A program made the translations under genes and the position numbers. Positions 17,834-27,984 of a DNA stretch of 64,000 nucleotides are shown piece after piece. The stretch is from Veillonella absiana (lineage in GTDB: Bacteria > Bacillota > Negativicutes > Veillonellales > Veillonellaceae), in assembly GCF_032970905.1 (NCBI RefSeq), contig NZ_JAWJZA010000008.1; one strand, 5' to 3'. Below the pieces are notes generated by a model. It did no database searches and was not told the origin of the DNA. It worked only from the letters and a program-made list of their open reading frames with translations. Every line of letters starts with the position of its first letter. Position 1 is the stretch's first letter.

Positions 17834-18538
17834 TTATTTTCTACCGAAAATACGCATGAACGATAAGAACAAGTTAATGAAATCTAGATACAAACTTAAA
17901 GCCCCAATTAACTCAACACGTTCCAATACGCTTTCATCCTCAGTCAAGGCCACTGCCGTAATATTTTGCTTGATACGATTTACGTCAACAGCAGTAAAGA
18001 TGGAAAATACTAAAACCCCTAAATAGCCAAGAACCAAATTCCAAGTGCTACTAATATTAAAGAACATCATTGCCAAGGATACCAATACCATAGCCACCAC
18101 AGCAGCTAATAAATATGGATAAAAACCAGACAAATTACATTTTACAGCCTTGCCCACAATAGCAAAGGCCACAAAAAATGCAAGCGTTCCTATGAAAGCA
18201 GGCAGTGCTGCATTCAGCCCATAGGCTAACACAATAACCATCATGGTCAAACCATTCAACATGCTATACAAGAAGAACATCGCTTTCAATGCTGTTGTAC
18301 TTGCAGTCATGGCTCTCATACTGAATAAGAAAACCACACCGATTTCAACAAAAGCAATAATCTTATAATTATTTACTGCCAATCGCATCCAGTCGGAGTT
18401 AAACAATAACGCCACACCCGTTAGCATTGTGGTAACAAGGCCCCATACCATCCACAACATAGAGTTGCGCAATTTCTGGGAAACAATCCCCTCCACCAAA
18501 GCAACATCAGCTTCGCTATACACATGATTTGGATTCAT
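17834..18538 (-). CDS. Bax inhibitor-1 / YccA family membrane protein
   Basis: 234 residues with seven predicted hydrophobic helices and short loops. The final helices, with acidic and polar residues (YLGVLVFSIFTAVDVNRIKQ near 175-194 and GALSLYLDFINLFLSFMRIF near 212-231), are the family signature. Bacterial relatives include YccA, which binds and inhibits FtsH, and BsYetJ, a pH-sensitive calcium leak channel. The precise role here is unknown. It is a single gene with its own terminator. Confidence 0.88.
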   Translation of the reverse strand: MNPNHVYSEADVALVEGIVSQKLRNSMLWMVWGLVTTMLTGVALLFNSDWMRLAVNNYKIIAFVEIGVVFLFSMRAMTASTTALKAMFFLYSMLNGLTMMVIVLAYGLNAALPAFIGTLAFFVAFAIVGKAVKCNLSGFYPYLLAAVVAMVLVSLAMMFFNISSTWNLVLGYLGVLVFSIFTAVDVNRIKQNITAVALTEDESVLERVELIGALSLYLDFINLFLSFMRIFGRK

Positions 18539-18672
18539 ACATCCTCCTATATTTAACTGAGATATACTTTTATATTTAATAGATATATTATACTAAAAAT
18601 CAAGAAAAATAGCTATACCCCACTAATATATATGGGAATTCCTCACAATTTAGAACTTTTTTGGGGTGGGAT

Positions 18673-18792
18673 TAATTTAGCACTTCTGCGCTCGTCAGGG
18701 GCATATAGAAAATTTCAGCTTCAGCTCTAAGAAGCAAAGCTGAAGCTGAAATTTTCCATATGTCCCGTACGAGCCCCCAAGGCTCTAAATTA
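18673..18792. repeat. 120-base imperfect palindrome at the end of pyk
   Basis: Outer arms TAATTTAG (18673) and CTAAATTA (ending 18792, inside the pyk stop codon), then CTCGT/ACGAG, then a long inner stem (AAATTTCAGCTTCAGCT with AGCTGAAGCTGAAATTTT) around TCTAAGAAGCAA. It has no U-run next to the stem. It may halt or protect pyk mRNA. Confidence 0.6.
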
Positions 18793-20538
18793 CCGAGCGT
18801 TTGCTATACCTTCGAATACTTTACCGCGCTCCCCGTCAATGGTAATTTCGCAACCATCAACAAGCACCGTTTGCGCATCCTTCGCCCCCAAAATAACAGG
18901 AATACCATACGTAATCCCCGCAATAGCACCATCACTAGTAAAGCCATCCTCTACGGAGATAATACCGCTCGCACGTTTTGCCAATTCCATTAATTCAGGT
19001 TCCATAGTACCTACTACCAAGATATCGCCATCTTGGAACCCTTCGTGGCTTTCACCATGTTTGGATACAATATAGGCACGACCAGTAGCAGATTTACGAA
19101 GTACACCATTACCAGAAAGCAATACCTTGCCAGCAATGTGTACACGAATCATATTCGTAGTCCCTGTGGAACCAGATGGCACACCAGCTGTTACGACAAC
19201 TAAGTCGCCAGATTGGATGGCACCTTCCCCCAAGGATACGTTAATGGCTTGTTTTACCATGTCATCGGAGTTCTCGAAGGAACGACCTTTGATGGCTTGT
19301 ACACCCCAGAACAACTGCATGCGTCGAATGGTAGCATCATGTGGAGTGATAGCTACTACATTACAACTTGGACGATGACGAGCCACGCTGATTGCTGTAT
19401 GACCAGATTCTGTACAGGTCAAGATAGCAGATGCCTCTAAATTATCGGCTACATGAACACCCGCCAAGCATACGGAGTCCGTTGTGGAGAGTTCAGTATT
19501 ATCAATAGCACGGCTACGATTATCATAAATTGCTGCTTTTTCCGTTACCTCTGCAATGCGAGTCATAGTGGTAACCGCCTCAACTGGATATTTACCGTTT
19601 GCCGTTTCACCGCTCAACATGATAGCATCTGTACCATCAAGGATAGCATTAGCCACGTCACTAGCCTCAGCGCGTGTAGGACGAAGATTTTGAATCATGG
19701 ACTCTAGCATTTGTGTAGCTGTAATAACGGGTTTGCCCGCACGATTACATTTTTCAATCATCAATTTTTGGAGCACTGGCACTTCTTCGGCAGGAATTTC
19801 TACACCAAGATCACCACGAGCTACCATCAAACCGTCAGACATTTTCAAAATTTCATCGAGATTTTTAATACCTTCTGCATTTTCAATTTTGGAAATGATT
19901 TTAATATCTTTGCCTTCGGACTCCAAAATACGGCGGATAGCCACTACGTCTTCACCACGTTGCATAAAGGATGCGGCTACGAAATCTACACCTTGAGCAC
20001 AACCAAAACGAAGATCATCTTCATCTTTGTCGGATACTGGTGGTAAGCTCAACGCTACACCAGGTACAGCTACACGTTTACGGTCTCCGATTTCGCCAGT
20101 ATTCACAACGGTAGTTACAATTTCGTCACCATTCACTTGTTTAATATCCAGTGTCACAAGACCGTCAGCAAGTAAAATTTTATCGCCTACAGACACATCT
20201 TTTGGCAACCCTGCGTGGTTAACAGAACTGATTTCCTTTGTACCTTTGATATTCTTCGTAGTCAACGTAAATGTTTGACCCGCTTCGAGCACGACTTTAC
20301 CAGCTTCAAACAAGCCTAAACGCACTTCTGGCCCTTTTGTATCAAGCATCAAGGCAATTGGTTTATTAACAATCATCGCCGCATCACGAACCATTTGCAT
20401 ACGTTCCGCTTGCTCCTCATGAGAACCATGAGAAAAATTGAAACGAGCCACGTTCATGCCAGCGTTCATCATAGATTCTAAAATACCTGGTTTATCCGTC
20501 CCAGGACCAACGGTACACACGATTTTTGTACGTTTCAT
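18790..20538 (-). CDS. pyk: Pyruvate kinase with extra C-terminal domain
   Basis: 582 residues. It makes pyruvate and ATP from phosphoenolpyruvate and ADP. Seen in order: MKRTKIVCTVGPGTDKPGIL, NVARFNFSHGSHEEQ (about 30-44), LDTKGPEVRLG (about 65-75), the beta-barrel B domain, KIENAEGIKNLDEI, MVARGDLGVEIPAEEVPVLQ with catalytic residues, and ATQMLESMI. After about residue 475 comes the additional PEP-utiliser-like domain (TGRAYIVSK, GIISVEDGFTSDGAIAG) found in many Bacillota enzymes. No partners are adjacent in an operon. Confidence 0.97.
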   Translation of the reverse strand: MKRTKIVCTVGPGTDKPGILESMMNAGMNVARFNFSHGSHEEQAERMQMVRDAAMIVNKPIALMLDTKGPEVRLGLFEAGKVVLEAGQTFTLTTKNIKGTKEISSVNHAGLPKDVSVGDKILLADGLVTLDIKQVNGDEIVTTVVNTGEIGDRKRVAVPGVALSLPPVSDKDEDDLRFGCAQGVDFVAASFMQRGEDVVAIRRILESEGKDIKIISKIENAEGIKNLDEILKMSDGLMVARGDLGVEIPAEEVPVLQKLMIEKCNRAGKPVITATQMLESMIQNLRPTRAEASDVANAILDGTDAIMLSGETANGKYPVEAVTTMTRIAEVTEKAAIYDNRSRAIDNTELSTTDSVCLAGVHVADNLEASAILTCTESGHTAISVARHRPSCNVVAITPHDATIRRMQLFWGVQAIKGRSFENSDDMVKQAINVSLGEGAIQSGDLVVVTAGVPSGSTGTTNMIRVHIAGKVLLSGNGVLRKSATGRAYIVSKHGESHEGFQDGDILVVGTMEPELMELAKRASGIISVEDGFTSDGAIAGITYGIPVILGAKDAQTVLVDGCEITIDGERGKVFEGIANAR

Positions 20539-20660
20539 TATGTATCCTCTTATCTCTATTACTTATGAACTTTATTATATTCTCATTTTATCATTTATAG
20601 GCAATTTTTACTTCTCTTAGTGAAAGTTTTTTACTTAATGCACACGAGAATTTTACATGG

Positions 20661-20715
20661 TCATGATGCTGGTGCCATAAATTTACTGAAAGCATCAAGC
20701 TGGCATTCATCATGA
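20661..20715 (-). terminator. Hairpin after dnaE
   Basis: TCATGATGCTGGTGCC (20661-20676) pairs imperfectly with GGCATTCATCATGA (20702-20715). It lies just past the dnaE stop and before pyk. There is no clear U-run, so terminator function is tentative. Confidence 0.45.
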
Positions 20716-20733
20716 TATAAATATACTGCTAAT

Positions 20734-23700
20734 TTAATGCAGTTCTACGGCCCCATCACCCAATATTTTCTCCACAGCCTGAATATTTTCATCCGTCACC
20801 GCCATATACATATTTGGTGGCAAGTTAATGCGTTTCCGTTGTTTATGAAGTAGCAATACAGTTTGTGTATTGCCTTCCGTACTGAGTAATAATTGTTTCA
20901 AGGCCTCGCTATTTTGTGGTGTATCAAATTCTGGACGAATATGAATGCCTATTTGTCTAACCATGGCATAGTTGACCTTCAATGGACCAACGGAATCGGC
21001 AATAATTTGTACGCCTTTTTCATCCGCATCAATACGGCCTTTTACTTTTACAATCAGGTCCACAGCCATATATTGCTGTGCTTTTTGATAGGCTTTAGGG
21101 AATACTACAACGCTAGCCGCACCGGAGAAATCCTCCAAACGGATGATACTCATCACTTCATTACGGCGTGTCATACGATCACCTTTTGTACTAATGAGCC
21201 CTCCAATAGTCACTGTTTGGCCATCGTATTGTTCAGGATTTTCCATGAGTTTACCCAGTTCAAAAAGACCTTCTAACTCCTTAGCATAGCCATTTAATGG
21301 ATGTCCAGTGATATAGAAACCAGTGTATTCCTTTTCGTCCTTTAATTTGTCCTCCATAGCGAGGTCCTCTAATTTTGGTACTGGAATCATATGCACCGAT
21401 TCCTCCACCTCGCCAAAGAGACTCATGGTACCCATGGCTTCATCTTTTTGCTGTTTCGCCCCCACTGCTTGAGCGGCCTCATACATATGGAGTAATTGGT
21501 TGCGATTTTCCTCAAAGGAATCCATAGCTCCGCAGCGAATGAGACTTTCAAGAAGACGTTTATTAACCACCTTGCTATTCACGCGACGGCAGAAGTCTAC
21601 GAGACTTTCATAAGTGCCATGCATATTGCGTTCCTGAATCAATGTATCGATGGCGTTATCGCCGACATTTTTGATGCCCCCAAGACCAAAGCGAATGGCA
21701 TCGCCCTGTACGGCAAAGCTACGTTCCGAATAGTTAATATCTGGTCCAAGCACTTGAACATTGTGTTTTTTGCACGCATTGATATAATATGTAAGCTTGT
21801 CCATGTTTTGCATAAAGCTCGTCATGGTAGCCGCCATAAATTCAGGGAAATAGTGCGCCTTGAGGTACGCTGTTTGGTACGCAATGTATGCATAAGCCGC
21901 ACTATGTGATTTATTAAAGCCATAGCCTGCGAAGTATACGAGCAAGTCAAATACTTCGTTGGCAATTTTTTCATCAATATTGTTATTTTTAGCGCCCTCT
22001 ACGAAGGATTCACGTTGAGCTTTCAAAACAGATTCCTTTTTCTTGCCCATGGCACGACGCATTAAATCCGCTTGTCCGAGGGAGAAACCGCCCATGGCAG
22101 AGGCAATTTGCATTACCTGTTCTTGATAGAGAATAACGCCAAAGGTATCCTTCAAAATCGGTTCCAAAATTGGATGGAGGTACGTTACCTCTTGTTGACC
22201 GTGACGGCTCTTGATAAAGTCTGTTACCATGCCAGATCCCAATGGGCCTGGACGATATAACGCCACGAGAGGAATCAAGTCCTCGAAATGGGTCGGTTTC
22301 AAATCCATCACAAGGCGCGTAATCCCTTCCGACTCGAGCTGGAACACGCCAGATGTATCACCTTGACATAAAATTTCACAAGCCTTAGCATCATCCAATG
22401 GAATCGCATCTAAATCAATGTCGATACCGCGGTTGGCCTTGATAAGTTTAAGGGCATCCCCCATTACCGTCAATGTACGGAGTCCCAAAAAGTCCATCTT
22501 CAGAAGGCCTAATTCCTCGATATTATCCTTGTCGTACTGGGTAACAAAACCTTCTTCATTGGAGTTCTGTACTGGTACATGATCATCCAGAGGGTCTGCG
22601 GAAATTACCACACCCGCCGCATGAGTGGACGAGTTACGAGCGATGCCCTCTAATTTCAAACCGAAATCAAAGAGTTCCTTTGCCGACGGATCTGTTTCGT
22701 ATAATGTTTTTAGTTCTTTACCTTGCAAGGCCTTCGTTAAGGTAATCCCCAATTCATTAGGAATCATCTTAGCAATGCGATTGACCTCGGCTAGTGGCAA
22801 ATCTAGCACCCGGCCTACGTCTCGAATGACGGCACGAGCCGCCTCAGTACCAAAGGTAATAATCTGGGATACTCGTTCTTGGCCATATTTACGCGTTACG
22901 TATTCGATGGCCTTGCCTCGTTTTTCGTAACAGAAGTCAATATCAATATCAGGCATGCTGATACGTTCAGGATTCAAGAATCGTTCAAAGAGCAAATTAT
23001 ATTTTAATGGATCAAGTCCTGTAATCCCTAAGAGGTACGCTACTACAGAGCCGGCCGCACTACCACGGCCAGGTCCTACGAGAATATCGTGCTCACGAGC
23101 ATATTTTACATAGTCCCATACGATGAGGAAGTAATCCTCAAAGCCCATTTTTCCAATAACGCCTAATTCATAATCAAGGCGATCCGACAATTCCTGAGTA
23201 GTTTCACCATAGAGGCGTGGAATTTCCGCCTCGCAGACCTTGCGTAAATAGGATTCTGCCGTTTCCCCTTCAGGCACGTCAAAATGAGGCAAATGATGTT
23301 CATCAAAATTGAACTGCACATCACAACGGTCCGCAATAGCCAAGCTATTTTCGATAGCCCCTGGAATATGACCAAAGAGCTCCGCCATTTCATCCCCACT
23401 CTTGAGGTAGAATTCATCATTGGGGAATTTCAAACGGTCTATATCAGCGCGACGGCGACCCGTAGAAATACAAACCTTAATATCCTGTGCATCGGCGTCT
23501 TCTTTGTGAACATAGTGGAAATCATTAGATGCGACAATACCAAGACCATATTCATCAGCTAATTTCACCAATGCCTCTTGGGCACGTAATTCCTCTGGCA
23601 ATCCATGATTTTGAATTTCCAAGAAAAAATTGTCCTTCCCATAGGTTTCAATATACCATTCGATGGACCGGCGTGCCCCCTCCATATTGTCTTGCAAGAC

Positions 23701-24141
23701 AAATTGTGGTACTTCCCCTTGAATGCAGGCACTGAGGGCAATAATTCCTTGACTATATTCACGCAATAAATCATGATCTGCGCGAGGTCTAAAATGATAA
23801 CCTTCTGTAGATGACTTGGATACAATTTTAACGAGATTACGATAGCCCTCCATCGTTTCAGCGAGCAAAATTAAATGCTTTAATTTCTCTCGAGAACGAC
23901 CTTCTGGCTTCTCAAATCGACTCCCCGCTGTCACATAGACTTCGCACCCAATGATTGGTTTAATTCCCTGTGATACACATTCCTTATAGAAATAAATAGC
24001 CGCATACATATTGCCGTGATCTGTAATCGCTAGGGCCGGCTGATTCAATTCCTTCGCTCGTGCCACCATATCTGGCAATCGACTAATCCCGTCAAGGAGG
24101 CTAAGCTCCGTATGACTATGTAAATGAACAAATGGACGCAT
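20734..24141 (-). CDS. dnaE: DNA polymerase III alpha subunit
   Basis: About 1135 residues; the replicative polymerase chain of the DnaE type. The PHP domain opens the protein (PFVHLHSHTELSLLDG, then ALAITDHGNMY). The polymerase palm has GPGRGSAAGSVVAYLLGIT and the catalytic pair in MPDIDIDF near residue 400. Further on are ALYRPGPLGSGMV, the helix-hairpin-helix region near LLESLIRCGAMDSF, and an OB-fold (VTIGGLISTKGDRMTRRNEV). The frame extends to 24174, but AAGGAGGAGCCT lies directly before ATG 24141, which also removes the overlap with the upstream gene. The YgjP-like gene ends 10 bases before, so they are likely co-transcribed. Confidence 0.96.
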   Translation of the reverse strand: MRPFVHLHSHTELSLLDGISRLPDMVARAKELNQPALAITDHGNMYAAIYFYKECVSQGIKPIIGCEVYVTAGSRFEKPEGRSREKLKHLILLAETMEGYRNLVKIVSKSSTEGYHFRPRADHDLLREYSQGIIALSACIQGEVPQFVLQDNMEGARRSIEWYIETYGKDNFFLEIQNHGLPEELRAQEALVKLADEYGLGIVASNDFHYVHKEDADAQDIKVCISTGRRRADIDRLKFPNDEFYLKSGDEMAELFGHIPGAIENSLAIADRCDVQFNFDEHHLPHFDVPEGETAESYLRKVCEAEIPRLYGETTQELSDRLDYELGVIGKMGFEDYFLIVWDYVKYAREHDILVGPGRGSAAGSVVAYLLGITGLDPLKYNLLFERFLNPERISMPDIDIDFCYEKRGKAIEYVTRKYGQERVSQIITFGTEAARAVIRDVGRVLDLPLAEVNRIAKMIPNELGITLTKALQGKELKTLYETDPSAKELFDFGLKLEGIARNSSTHAAGVVISADPLDDHVPVQNSNEEGFVTQYDKDNIEELGLLKMDFLGLRTLTVMGDALKLIKANRGIDIDLDAIPLDDAKACEILCQGDTSGVFQLESEGITRLVMDLKPTHFEDLIPLVALYRPGPLGSGMVTDFIKSRHGQQEVTYLHPILEPILKDTFGVILYQEQVMQIASAMGGFSLGQADLMRRAMGKKKESVLKAQRESFVEGAKNNNIDEKIANEVFDLLVYFAGYGFNKSHSAAYAYIAYQTAYLKAHYFPEFMAATMTSFMQNMDKLTYYINACKKHNVQVLGPDINYSERSFAVQGDAIRFGLGGIKNVGDNAIDTLIQERNMHGTYESLVDFCRRVNSKVVNKRLLESLIRCGAMDSFEENRNQLLHMYEAAQAVGAKQQKDEAMGTMSLFGEVEESVHMIPVPKLEDLAMEDKLKDEKEYTGFYITGHPLNGYAKELEGLFELGKLMENPEQYDGQTVTIGGLISTKGDRMTRRNEVMSIIRLEDFSGAASVVVFPKAYQKAQQYMAVDLIVKVKGRIDADEKGVQIIADSVGPLKVNYAMVRQIGIHIRPEFDTPQNSEALKQLLLSTEGNTQTVLLLHKQRKRINLPPNMYMAVTDENIQAVEKILGDGAVELH

Positions 24142-24151
24142 AGGCTCCTCC

Positions 24152-24895
24152 TTACTTGTATCTAAAATACTCATTTAAATCGTGTTTTCGCTGCTTCCAA
24201 TCCGGCAAAAATGATTCTACCAAGTTATGAAAGTTCGGCGAATGGTCCAAATGAATAAAATGGCAATACTCATGAACCATAATATATTCAATATAACTTT
24301 GAGGGGCTTCCAATAAACGTTGATTCATTTTGATGATACGCTTGCTCAACGTACAGGAACCCCAACGGCTCTTCATGATTTGTTGTTTAATAATTGGCAC
24401 CGGCACATCGATATCTCTTTGATGAAAGCGCTCATACACCACTTGAGACCAATGAGAAAATACGCGGCTGCCCAAATGTTTCCAAAATGTATTGAGCAAT
24501 TTTTGCTTGTCATCTCGCGACGCCTCTGGCTTCACATAGAGGTACAAGGTCTCCTTACCATCATACACGGCATATTGTCGTTTACGGCCTTGCAATGGTT
24601 CCAATTGAATCTGTACGGGTGTTCCGAGGATAGTCATCTCCTCCCCCGTTACATATTGTAGTGGCTCAGGTCGATTCTCTGCGGCCTTGGCATAGCCTAA
24701 TCTTGCTCTCGTAATAAAGGGTACCTGTTCAATGACAAAGGCATCCACCTGGGATACTGGTGTACGCCATGACGCCGACACTTGGACGGAACCATCCCGT
24801 TTTACCCGAAGGTTAATGTTTTTTACGGCTTTCACCGTGAGCTCGTATTCAATTTTGTCCCCATTGTAAGTAATCGTTCGTTTCATAGCCACCAT
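24152..24895 (-). CDS. YgjP-like zinc metallopeptidase domain protein (DUF45)
   Basis: About 247 residues. The C-terminal region has the metal-binding pattern VHEYCHFIHLDHSPNFH (HExxH with a later His), preceded by KSRWGSCTLSKRIIKMNQRL, both typical of the YgjP/WLM-like group of putative zinc proteases. The N-terminal part is a beta-rich domain (RTITYNGDKIEYEL). It is cytoplasmic. The frame is open to 24982, but that extension looks non-coding; ATG 24895 or 24886 is likelier, neither with a strong ribosome site. It lies immediately upstream of dnaE. Confidence 0.82.
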   Translation of the reverse strand: MVAMKRTITYNGDKIEYELTVKAVKNINLRVKRDGSVQVSASWRTPVSQVDAFVIEQVPFITRARLGYAKAAENRPEPLQYVTGEEMTILGTPVQIQLEPLQGRKRQYAVYDGKETLYLYVKPEASRDDKQKLLNTFWKHLGSRVFSHWSQVVYERFHQRDIDVPVPIIKQQIMKSRWGSCTLSKRIIKMNQRLLEAPQSYIEYIMVHEYCHFIHLDHSPNFHNLVESFLPDWKQRKHDLNEYFRYK

Positions 24896-24973
24896 TATAT
24901 TAATTCTTAATAGTTCTATTTTACCACATTCGTCTATATTTTGATGTTCTATAAATGCCCTATAAAAACAATA

Positions 24974-25021
24974 AAACACCAAGTGTATAGTGAAGCAATC
25001 ATCGCTTTACATTTGGTGTTT
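24974..25021 (-). terminator. Intrinsic hairpin after XRE gene
   Basis: AAACACCAAGTGTATAGTGAAGC region (24974-24996) pairs with GCTTTACATTTGGTGTTT (25004-25021). An A-rich flank at the left provides a weak U-run for the minus-strand transcript. Confidence 0.7.
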
Positions 25022-25040
25022 AGTACTATATATTAATTTA

Positions 25041-25394
25041 CTAAAGTTTATTTTTTTCAAAACGCTCAAACAATACAGTGAGTTCACGAACAATCTGTTT
25101 TTTTTGAGATTCTTTTAATTTATAGGTTTCACCATTAAATCCAATCAGTTTATTCTTGGCAATGGCTCCCATATCATAGATAATACTCGATGCATCCACT
25201 CTATAATTTACGAGTTCATCCAAGGTAATACCATAATAAGTAGCTAATACACAGAGTGTATCTAAATCGGGCTCACGATAGCCAGTTTCATAATTAGACA
25301 AGGCGGCATTGCTAATCCCTATAGCCTCCGATACCTCTATTTGACTTTTTCCCATCCGTAATCGAGCTTCTTTTAAATTCTTGTATAATTGCAT
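25041..25394 (-). CDS. XRE-family helix-turn-helix regulator
   Basis: 117 residues. The N-terminal HTH_3 domain is clear: LKEARLRMGKSQIEVSEAIG, ISNAALSNYETGYREPDLDT (about 27-46), LCVLATYYGITLDELVNY. The C-terminal half is a helical tail (LKESQKKQIVRELTVLFERF) that could mediate dimer formation. It is a stand-alone gene with its own terminator; target unknown. The spacer 25395-25596 upstream shows no gene. Confidence 0.85.
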   Translation of the reverse strand: MQLYKNLKEARLRMGKSQIEVSEAIGISNAALSNYETGYREPDLDTLCVLATYYGITLDELVNYRVDASSIIYDMGAIAKNKLIGFNGETYKLKESQKKQIVRELTVLFERFEKNKL

Positions 25395-25596
25395 CTAATA
25401 CCCCTCTTCTCATTCTATGATCACAGACATCACTTTGAATTACAATCGAGATGTTACTTACGTAGATTTACATTTGGACTAGTCTTTCCTAACTATATTA
25501 TAACTACCCATAGTTAGTTTGACAATACGAGTTATAGAACCATGTTAGAACAATATAGATTTCTTATGTTACATGAAAAACAATCTATTCTTACAG

Positions 25597-25639
25597 AAAA
25601 AAAGAGCTCCTCTTGCACAATAGTATACAAAAGGAACTC
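25597..25639 (-). terminator. Intrinsic terminator of the tetrapyrrole operon
   Basis: For the minus strand, GAGTTCCTTTTG and CAAGAGGAGCTC form a stem followed by TTTTTTT, seven bases past the hemL stop. Confidence 0.88.
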
Positions 25640-25645
25640 ATTATA

Positions 25646-26947
25646 TTACATATTTTTTGCAATTTCTCTGAAAGCTTCGCCAGCAATTTCCAAGGTTGTA
25701 TCAATATCCGCTGCCTTATGAGCAAAGGACATGAAATTACTTTCATAAGAACTTGGCGCGTAATAAATACCCCGTTCCAAATTATAATGGAAGAAGGTTT
25801 GGAAATGATCATTGTTGCAAGCGCAAGCATCATCAAAATTGAGTACTGGTTTATCCGTGAAGAATATAGTAAACATGGAGCCTACACGTTGGACCTGCAC
25901 AGGTACACCATGTTCAGCAGCGAGTTTACGATACCCTTCGCATAGACGTTCTGTAGTATCCTCAACAGATTTAAAGATGGTTGGGTCTCGTTGCAAAATG
26001 GATAGTGTAGCGAGGCCTGCTGTTACTGCGATGGGATTGCCACTCAATGTACCAGCTTGGTAAATAGGGCCACTTGGTGCTACTTGACTCATGATTTTAG
26101 CAGAACCACCAAATACAGCCATTGGCATACCACCACCGACGATTTTACCAAGACATGTCAAATCAGGTTTAATTTTGTAAAGCTTTTGAGCCCCACCGCT
26201 ACTTGCACGGAAGCCACACATCACTTCATCAAAGATTAACACCGCATCATGTTCCTTCGTCACTTCCCGAAGCGTTTCAAGGAATCCTGGTACTGGAGGT
26301 ACACAGCCCATGTTACCAGCTACTGGTTCTACGATAATAGCTGCGATTTCATCGCCTTTTTCAGCAAATAAAGATTTTACTGCTTCTATATCATTGTAAG
26401 GGATGGTAATCGTATTCTCAGCCACACCTTTTGGTACACCAGGGCTATCTGGTACACCGAAGGTAGCAAGGCCAGAGCCGGCTTTTACCAAGAGGGAGTC
26501 GGAATGACCATGGTAGTTACCGATAAATTTCACGATACTATCACGGCCTGTATAACCACGTGCTACGCGAAGGGCACTCATTGTTGCCTCTGTACCAGAG
26601 CTGACCATGCGAAGCATTTCCATGTTTGGCATAAAGGCTTGGATTTTTTTCGCTAATTCTGTTTCGAGCAGCGTTGGCGCACCAAAGCTAGTGCCACGAG
26701 GAATAGCCTCTTGAAGGCTTGCAATAACCTCTGGATTGGCATGACCTAGAATCATTGGGCCCCAGCTCAATACAAAGTCAATGTATTCATTGTTATCGAT
26801 ATCATAAATGCGACTACCACTAGCACTACTAATGAAAGGAGGAGTAGAGCCTACACTGCGATAGGAACGAACAGGGCTGTTAACCCCGCCGGGTAAATAG
26901 CGTTTCGCATCATCAAAGGCTTTTTGAGATTTTCCTAATTGTAACAT
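25646..26947 (-). CDS. hemL: Glutamate-1-semialdehyde 2,1-aminomutase
   Basis: 433 residues, PLP enzyme of aminotransferase class III. It converts glutamate-1-semialdehyde to 5-aminolevulinate in the C5 pathway. Evidence: PGGVNSPVRSYRSVG (about 19-33), SWGPMILGHANPEV, MVSSGTEATMSALRVARG (about 118-135), LIFDEVMCGFR (about 240-250) and the PLP-lysine region DLTCLGKIVGGGMPMAVFGG. It is the last gene of the block, nine bases after hemB. Confidence 0.97.
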   Translation of the reverse strand: MLQLGKSQKAFDDAKRYLPGGVNSPVRSYRSVGSTPPFISSASGSRIYDIDNNEYIDFVLSWGPMILGHANPEVIASLQEAIPRGTSFGAPTLLETELAKKIQAFMPNMEMLRMVSSGTEATMSALRVARGYTGRDSIVKFIGNYHGHSDSLLVKAGSGLATFGVPDSPGVPKGVAENTITIPYNDIEAVKSLFAEKGDEIAAIIVEPVAGNMGCVPPVPGFLETLREVTKEHDAVLIFDEVMCGFRASSGGAQKLYKIKPDLTCLGKIVGGGMPMAVFGGSAKIMSQVAPSGPIYQAGTLSGNPIAVTAGLATLSILQRDPTIFKSVEDTTERLCEGYRKLAAEHGVPVQVQRVGSMFTIFFTDKPVLNFDDACACNNDHFQTFFHYNLERGIYYAPSSYESNFMSFAHKAADIDTTLEIAGEAFREIAKNM

Positions 26948-26956
26948 ATTATCTCC

Positions 26957-27931
26957 TCAGGCTTTCAACCAACGAGCAATATCCATCGCATGGTAAGTGA
27001 TAATAATTTTAGCACCCGCCCGTTTAAAAGACATCATCGTTTCTAATACAAGGCGTTGTTCATCAATGAGGCCTTGAGCTGCTGCTGTTTTCACCATCGC
27101 ATATTCGCCGGATACATTATAAACAGCCAATGGCATATTATATTGATATCGAGCTTCACGAACGATATCCAAATAACATAATGCTGGCTTAATCATAATG
27201 ATATCAGCACCTTCTACGATATCAAGTTCAATTTCACGCATAGCCTCTAAACGGTTGCCTGGATCCATTTGATAAGATTTACGATCCCCAAATTTTGGTG
27301 CCGAATGCACCGCATCACGGAATGGACCATAATAAGCAGATGCATATTTTGCTGCATAGCTCATGATGGAAACATTTTTAAATCCTACCGCATCTAATGC
27401 TTCACGAATAGCACCTACTCGACCATCCATCATATCCGATGGTGCTACCATGTGTGCACCAGCTTGAGCGTGACTCACTGCCACTTGGCAAAGCAAAGGC
27501 AATGTTTCATCATTCAAAATTTCATGTTCATCAATCATTCCACAATGACCTGTGGATGTAAATTGACATAAACAAACGTCAGATACAACCAATAAATCTG
27601 GTACTGCTTGACGGATAGCTTTAATAGCTTGTTGTACTGGCTCGGCCAAATCCCATGCAGAAGAACCTCGTTCATCTTTATAAGTAGGAATACCAAAGAT
27701 TTCTACACCGCGAATACCTAAATCATAGGCCTCTTGCGCTACCTTTACGGCCTCATCCACAGATAGATGATATTGACCTGGTAGGGATGAGATTTCCTCA
27801 CGTACGCCAGTACCTGGAACGATAAATAAAGGATATATTAAATCAGATACATCTAAACTAGTTTCACGCACTAAATCGCGCATACCTTGAGATGTACGCA
27901 AACGTCTTGGACGATACGTTAAATCAAACAT
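26957..27931 (-). CDS. hemB: Porphobilinogen synthase (ALA dehydratase)
   Basis: 324 residues from ATG 27931, chosen because AAGGAGG lies seven bases before it; the frame runs open to 27970. It condenses two 5-aminolevulinates to porphobilinogen. Seen: YRPRRLRTSQGMRDLVRET, DVCLCQFTSTGHCG with a zinc-type Cys cluster, the first Schiff-base lysine in MSYAAKYASAYYGPFRDA, and the second in DIIMIKPALCYLDIV. It sits between cobA-hemD and hemL. Confidence 0.97.
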   Translation of the reverse strand: MFDLTYRPRRLRTSQGMRDLVRETSLDVSDLIYPLFIVPGTGVREEISSLPGQYHLSVDEAVKVAQEAYDLGIRGVEIFGIPTYKDERGSSAWDLAEPVQQAIKAIRQAVPDLLVVSDVCLCQFTSTGHCGMIDEHEILNDETLPLLCQVAVSHAQAGAHMVAPSDMMDGRVGAIREALDAVGFKNVSIMSYAAKYASAYYGPFRDAVHSAPKFGDRKSYQMDPGNRLEAMREIELDIVEGADIIMIKPALCYLDIVREARYQYNMPLAVYNVSGEYAMVKTAAAQGLIDEQRLVLETMMSFKRAGAKIIITYHAMDIARWLKA

Positions 27932-27984
27932 ACTGTGCCTCCTTAGAATTTCTGGGCTCTTACGGTTCACAAGGGTCCACGTAA

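Noticed and set aside
24886..24982. Longer N-terminus of the YgjP-like gene
   Set aside because: The extra residues look non-coding (promoter-like AT-rich DNA) and family members start near MKRTITYNG.
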